Below, piece by piece: positions 61,580-64,000 of a stretch of DNA of 64,000 bases (the stretch's first letter is position 1; each line of letters begins with the position of its first letter). Source of the stretch: Microcoleus sp. bin38.metabat.b11b12b14.051. GTDB lineage: Bacteria > Cyanobacteriota > Cyanobacteriia > Cyanobacteriales > Microcoleaceae. The translations under genes and the position numbers were made by a program. Location: positions 496,001 through 560,000 of the forward strand of contig NZ_JAAFKD010000001.1 of assembly GCF_013299165.1 (NCBI RefSeq). The letters run 5' to 3'. The notes under the pieces were generated by a model. The model did no database searches. It was not told the DNA's origin and saw only the letters and a program-made list of their open reading frames with translations.

Positions 61580-63415
61580 TTATTCCGCCCATCGTTGGCG
61601 GTAATTCCAAACCTGGCGAGGCAACCAAAACGGATGATTCCAAGATTTATTTTTGACATTTTTATCTAAAATTTGCGATCGCCAAATTTGCCACATCACC
61701 AACAGCCAAATCATCTCGCCAATGCGCCGGCCTTGAATTCCGGCTGCGAATTTGCCGGAGATAAGTTGAGCCGCTAAATCTGGTTTCCAGTGTTTCTGTG
61801 ACAGCAACACGGCGGGATTCAACCAGTCGCCGATTTGATGCCAAAATTCGTTAAAACACCAGGAGGTTAACGGCACGCCCATACCGCGCTTTTCTCGCCA
61901 AACTATGTCCGCAGGTAGCCAATTTTCTACCGCCCGTTTGAGGATGTATTTCTCGCAAGCGCCCCGCAAACACAGTTCTCCCGACAGTTGAAACGTCCAG
62001 TCTGTGAGGGCAAAATCGCAAAAGGGCGATCGCACTTTCAGACCAAAAGCCAAAGCCAAATTAGCAGCGCGCGGATGGATGTTCTGCGCCCCTTTGAGCA
62101 TCAAACCCGCGCGGCGGAGGCGATGCAGCAAAGACGAACTGACAGCAGGATTAAGAGCCTCTAACAGCCAATCTTGAGGGCTGATATTCTGAATGTTAGT
62201 GTAAAATTCTGGCTGATAAACTTTAGATTCGTATCCCCAAAGGCGGTGAAAAGTTCGCATATATTGCAGGGCAAAAGTTTGGTCTCCGGCGGGATTTGCT
62301 GCTTGATAAACAGCGGCTGCAATCAAAGGTTTGTTCGTCCATCCAGCAAATAATTGATCGCCGCCTTCGCCGTTAAAAACGATCGCACATTCTTGACTCG
62401 CAGCCTCATTTAACAGGTACAGCGGGACTGTAACTCCGTCACCAAAGGGCAAATCTAAAGCTTTCACAGCAGAATGCAAGACTTGTTTAATCCGCTGTGG
62501 GCTCGCATCTACTTTGACTAAGGGAATGTTCAGAAAGTAAGCAACTTGTTGCGCCCAAGGATATTCGGGAATTCCCGCCTCGCCGAAGTCGAGAGTATAA
62601 GCGCGGACTTTGACTCCGGCTTTGACTAATAATGCTGCGACTATTGAGGAATCTAAACCGCCTGAGAGAAATACTCCGACAGTTTCATTACTATTTATAT
62701 CGAAAATCTGACGTTCAACGGCATTTTTAAGTAAGTTTTGTAATTGGGCGATTGCTTCCGCTTCGTCTGCTATTTCTTCTGAACTTTCTCGCCATTCCAA
62801 CAAGCATTTAGATTGGGGTTCGGAAATAACACCGCTATCTCGATCGCACTTCCAAGTCAATTCGGTTCCGGCGGGAACTGCGAACACATTTTTTACGGGA
62901 GTTAAGGGAGTTGGGACGTAGGAGAAACAGCTATAACCGTACAAACCTGGAATGCTAACATCCCGTTGTTTGCAAATATTTAACAGCAGTTGTAAACTCG
63001 ATGCAAACCAAATAGTTTGCTCGATTTGCGTCCAGTAAAGTGTGACTCGCCCGAAGGGTTCTCGTCCCAAAATTAGGCTATTTTCGCGGACATTTACCCA
63101 GGTATCAGGTAACAGCAAACCGTTGGTTGATGGATATGTCGGTAGTCCAGAGGCTGAGAGGGCAGCGATTTGCCAAGTTTTATCACATTTTTCGGTTTGC
63201 AGGTGCTGCGGGCGATCGCACTCGGTGCTCGCTACATTCCAAATTGGGTAATTTTCGTGCCTTGCGGCGGACAAACTAGACGAATCGCCGACTTGTTGGA
63301 CTGGGATTTCTGTTGCAGATTGCTTGATAATTTGCGCCAGTCGCGCCTCCAATTTCTCACGAGAATCGCAGCCCCAGTATCCTACAAATTGACGCGGTTT
63401 GTTCGTAATTCCCAT
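61580..63415 (-). CDS. Asparagine synthetase-like protein 2, glutaminase cysteine absent
   Basis: 611 residues. Paralogue of the protein at 56820, on the other strand. The N-terminal Ntn fold is recognisable (LILGREPFGRVTLYW, TIWFASSLQLLLN) but the protein begins MGITNKPRQF: the catalytic Cys2 is again absent. A stretch of about 45 extra residues, rich in Ser, Cys and Gln, interrupts the first domain. The synthetase half is intact: VFLSGGLDSSIVAALL, FNGEGGDQLFAGWTNK and REKRGMGVPLTSW (catalytic Lys). Two such genes in eight kilobases suggest two amide- or peptide-forming steps. The start is the ATG at 63415. Confidence 0.85.
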   Translation of the reverse strand: MGITNKPRQFVGYWGCDSREKLEARLAQIIKQSATEIPVQQVGDSSSLSAARHENYPIWNVASTECDRPQHLQTEKCDKTWQIAALSASGLPTYPSTNGLLLPDTWVNVRENSLILGREPFGRVTLYWTQIEQTIWFASSLQLLLNICKQRDVSIPGLYGYSCFSYVPTPLTPVKNVFAVPAGTELTWKCDRDSGVISEPQSKCLLEWRESSEEIADEAEAIAQLQNLLKNAVERQIFDINSNETVGVFLSGGLDSSIVAALLVKAGVKVRAYTLDFGEAGIPEYPWAQQVAYFLNIPLVKVDASPQRIKQVLHSAVKALDLPFGDGVTVPLYLLNEAASQECAIVFNGEGGDQLFAGWTNKPLIAAAVYQAANPAGDQTFALQYMRTFHRLWGYESKVYQPEFYTNIQNISPQDWLLEALNPAVSSSLLHRLRRAGLMLKGAQNIHPRAANLALAFGLKVRSPFCDFALTDWTFQLSGELCLRGACEKYILKRAVENWLPADIVWREKRGMGVPLTSWCFNEFWHQIGDWLNPAVLLSQKHWKPDLAAQLISGKFAAGIQGRRIGEMIWLLVMWQIWRSQILDKNVKNKSWNHPFWLPRQVWNYRQRWAE

Positions 63416-63448
63416 GTTATAATTTATCCATAGGCGAGTTGTTGGAGA

Positions 63449-64000
63449 TTATTTAACTTCAAAGGATTTACTACCGATCGCCCGATTTTCAACAAACATT
63501 TTAACTTGCCAATTTCCAGTAACAGCAGCAGTACCAATCTTGTAACGACATTGAGTATTCCAGATAGATTTGTCGATTTCGCGAGTTTGATAGCTGTTTT
63601 GTTTGACAACTTGACCACTGGGATCTATCCAATCGCAAGATAGCGAGAGTTTTTTGCCTAGTGGTGCATCTTTTAGAGTAACGCGGTAAAATATTTCGGG
63701 ATTATTTTGGCGGGAAACAACTGTTAAATTACCACCATCATCCTGCACCGAAGTTATGCGGTTTTGTTGGACTGAAACCCGATCTAGGGCTTGTCGGCTT
63801 TGTTGGATGAAAAATCCGGTAAATGCGATCGTCCCCACAGCAACCGCAGCCACTCCTCCAGCAATCCACCGATTTCTACGTTCCTGCTGTGCCAACGCTT
63901 CCCGGCGCTGCAACTGGATTAAAGCCTCATCTAGCAACTCAGGAGGCAAGCCCAATTCCTCCAAAATTTGTGTGACTTCTGCGGAATTAAGTTCAGCTTC
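63449..64000 (-). CDS. Membrane-anchored protein, 3' part; continues beyond the window
   Basis: The last 183 codons of a gene that runs off the right edge. The first visible part reads EAELNSAEVTQILEELGLPP, then ELLDEALIQLQRREALAQQ, a helical region. One membrane segment follows (about 48-67 of the visible part, WIAGGVAAVAVGTIAFTGFF). A C-terminal domain of about 120 residues has beta-rich phrases such as LSLSCDWIDPSGQVVKQ and NWQVKMFVENRAIGSKSFEV. I do not recognise a family with certainty; the end recalls ligand-binding domains that finish in a strand of this type. It lies upstream of asnB homologue 2 with 33 bases between, and is probably in the same operon. Confidence 0.65.
   Translation of the reverse strand, partial: EAELNSAEVTQILEELGLPPELLDEALIQLQRREALAQQERRNRWIAGGVAAVAVGTIAFTGFFIQQSRQALDRVSVQQNRITSVQDDGGNLTVVSRQNNPEIFYRVTLKDAPLGKKLSLSCDWIDPSGQVVKQNSYQTREIDKSIWNTQCRYKIGTAAVTGNWQVKMFVENRAIGSKSFEVK

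Noticed and set aside
56820..63415. Lasso-peptide cluster
   Set aside because: The AsnB-like proteins would fit a cyclase, yet no short precursor gene, RiPP recognition protein or transglutaminase-type B protein was found in the gaps; it may lie outside the window.
1..64000. tRNA, rRNA, CRISPR and complete insertion sequence genes
   Set aside because: Reading the intergenic DNA by eye revealed no T-loop or anticodon arm arrangement and no transposase; a covariance search would be more sensitive.

Overview
The window reads as a piece of chromosome from a filamentous, non-heterocystous cyanobacterium of the Oscillatoriales type (Microcoleus/Oscillatoria/Phormidium-like). The grounds are dense HIP1-type GCGATCGC octamers, intergenic heptanucleotide tandem repeats, a BCD/PucC-type pigment transporter, a caa3/aa3-type cytochrome oxidase operon, a carotenoid oxygenase, DUF1825 and DUF3143 proteins, and PEP-CTERM proteins. 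Genus-level placement is inference. No rRNA, tRNA, CRISPR array or complete insertion sequence was found.

Layout. 1-6.3 kb: 5' part of pyrF, a ten-copy repeat array, tyrS, a class A penicillin-binding protein, a DUF1825 protein, signal peptidase I and an ORF-less IS200/IS605-like remnant. 6.3-14 kb: clpC, then a locally amplified segment holding an RTX lipase-like gene and three paralogous PEP-CTERM genes; a second lipase copy is reduced to a 46-codon stump and the third PEP-CTERM copy has lost its signal peptide. A 123-bp MITE with an 8-bp target duplication sits in the third copy of the repeated leader. 14-19 kb: rimI, lysA, cdaA (c-di-AMP synthase), uppS, DUF3143 and a J-domain protein. 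19-25.6 kb: two tandem Rpn/PD-(D/E)XK genes, a ClC channel, a secreted gingipain-fold-like protein and a pentapeptide-repeat protein. 25.6-31 kb: a lysis-like pair (holin-like protein and a GH24/PG-binding/L,D-transpeptidase-like endolysin), a STAND NTPase without a sensor domain, an ICMT-like methyltransferase and an aldo/keto reductase. 31-45 kb: BCD transporter, IMPase-family phosphatase, a Septu-type PtuA-PtuB pair, FMN reductase, ChaN-type protein, cupin, small Cys-rich membrane protein, 1-Cys peroxiredoxin, Uma2 protein, cysK with a tandemly amplified 3' end, a thioredoxin-like ferredoxin, an SxxK serine-hydrolase-like protein and an HNH protein. 45-55 kb: ctaC-ctaD-ctaE, an exported methyltransferase, a LysR regulator with a 10-bp-arm palindrome before its start, an S66 carboxypeptidase and a carotenoid oxygenase. 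55.8-64 kb: an SDR, two asparagine-synthetase homologues both lacking the N-terminal glutaminase cysteine, a fold-III PLP decarboxylase homologue whose PLP lysine is replaced by valine, a zinc-ribbon/membrane/Toprim-like protein and a membrane-anchored protein running off the window.

How they fit together. Housekeeping functions cluster around cell envelope (PBP1A, LepB, UppS, CdaA, LysA, S66 peptidase) and respiration (Cta). Accessory content is spread between them: one probable phage-defence pair (Septu), several nuclease-fold genes (Rpn, Uma2, HNH), a domesticated-looking lysis pair, and the 56-64 kb cluster, which is the best candidate for an undescribed pathway. Intergenic DNA is dominated by several families of palindromic or tandem repeats, the most abundant being a GGACTnnAGTCC-TCACTACGAA element present in at least ten places.
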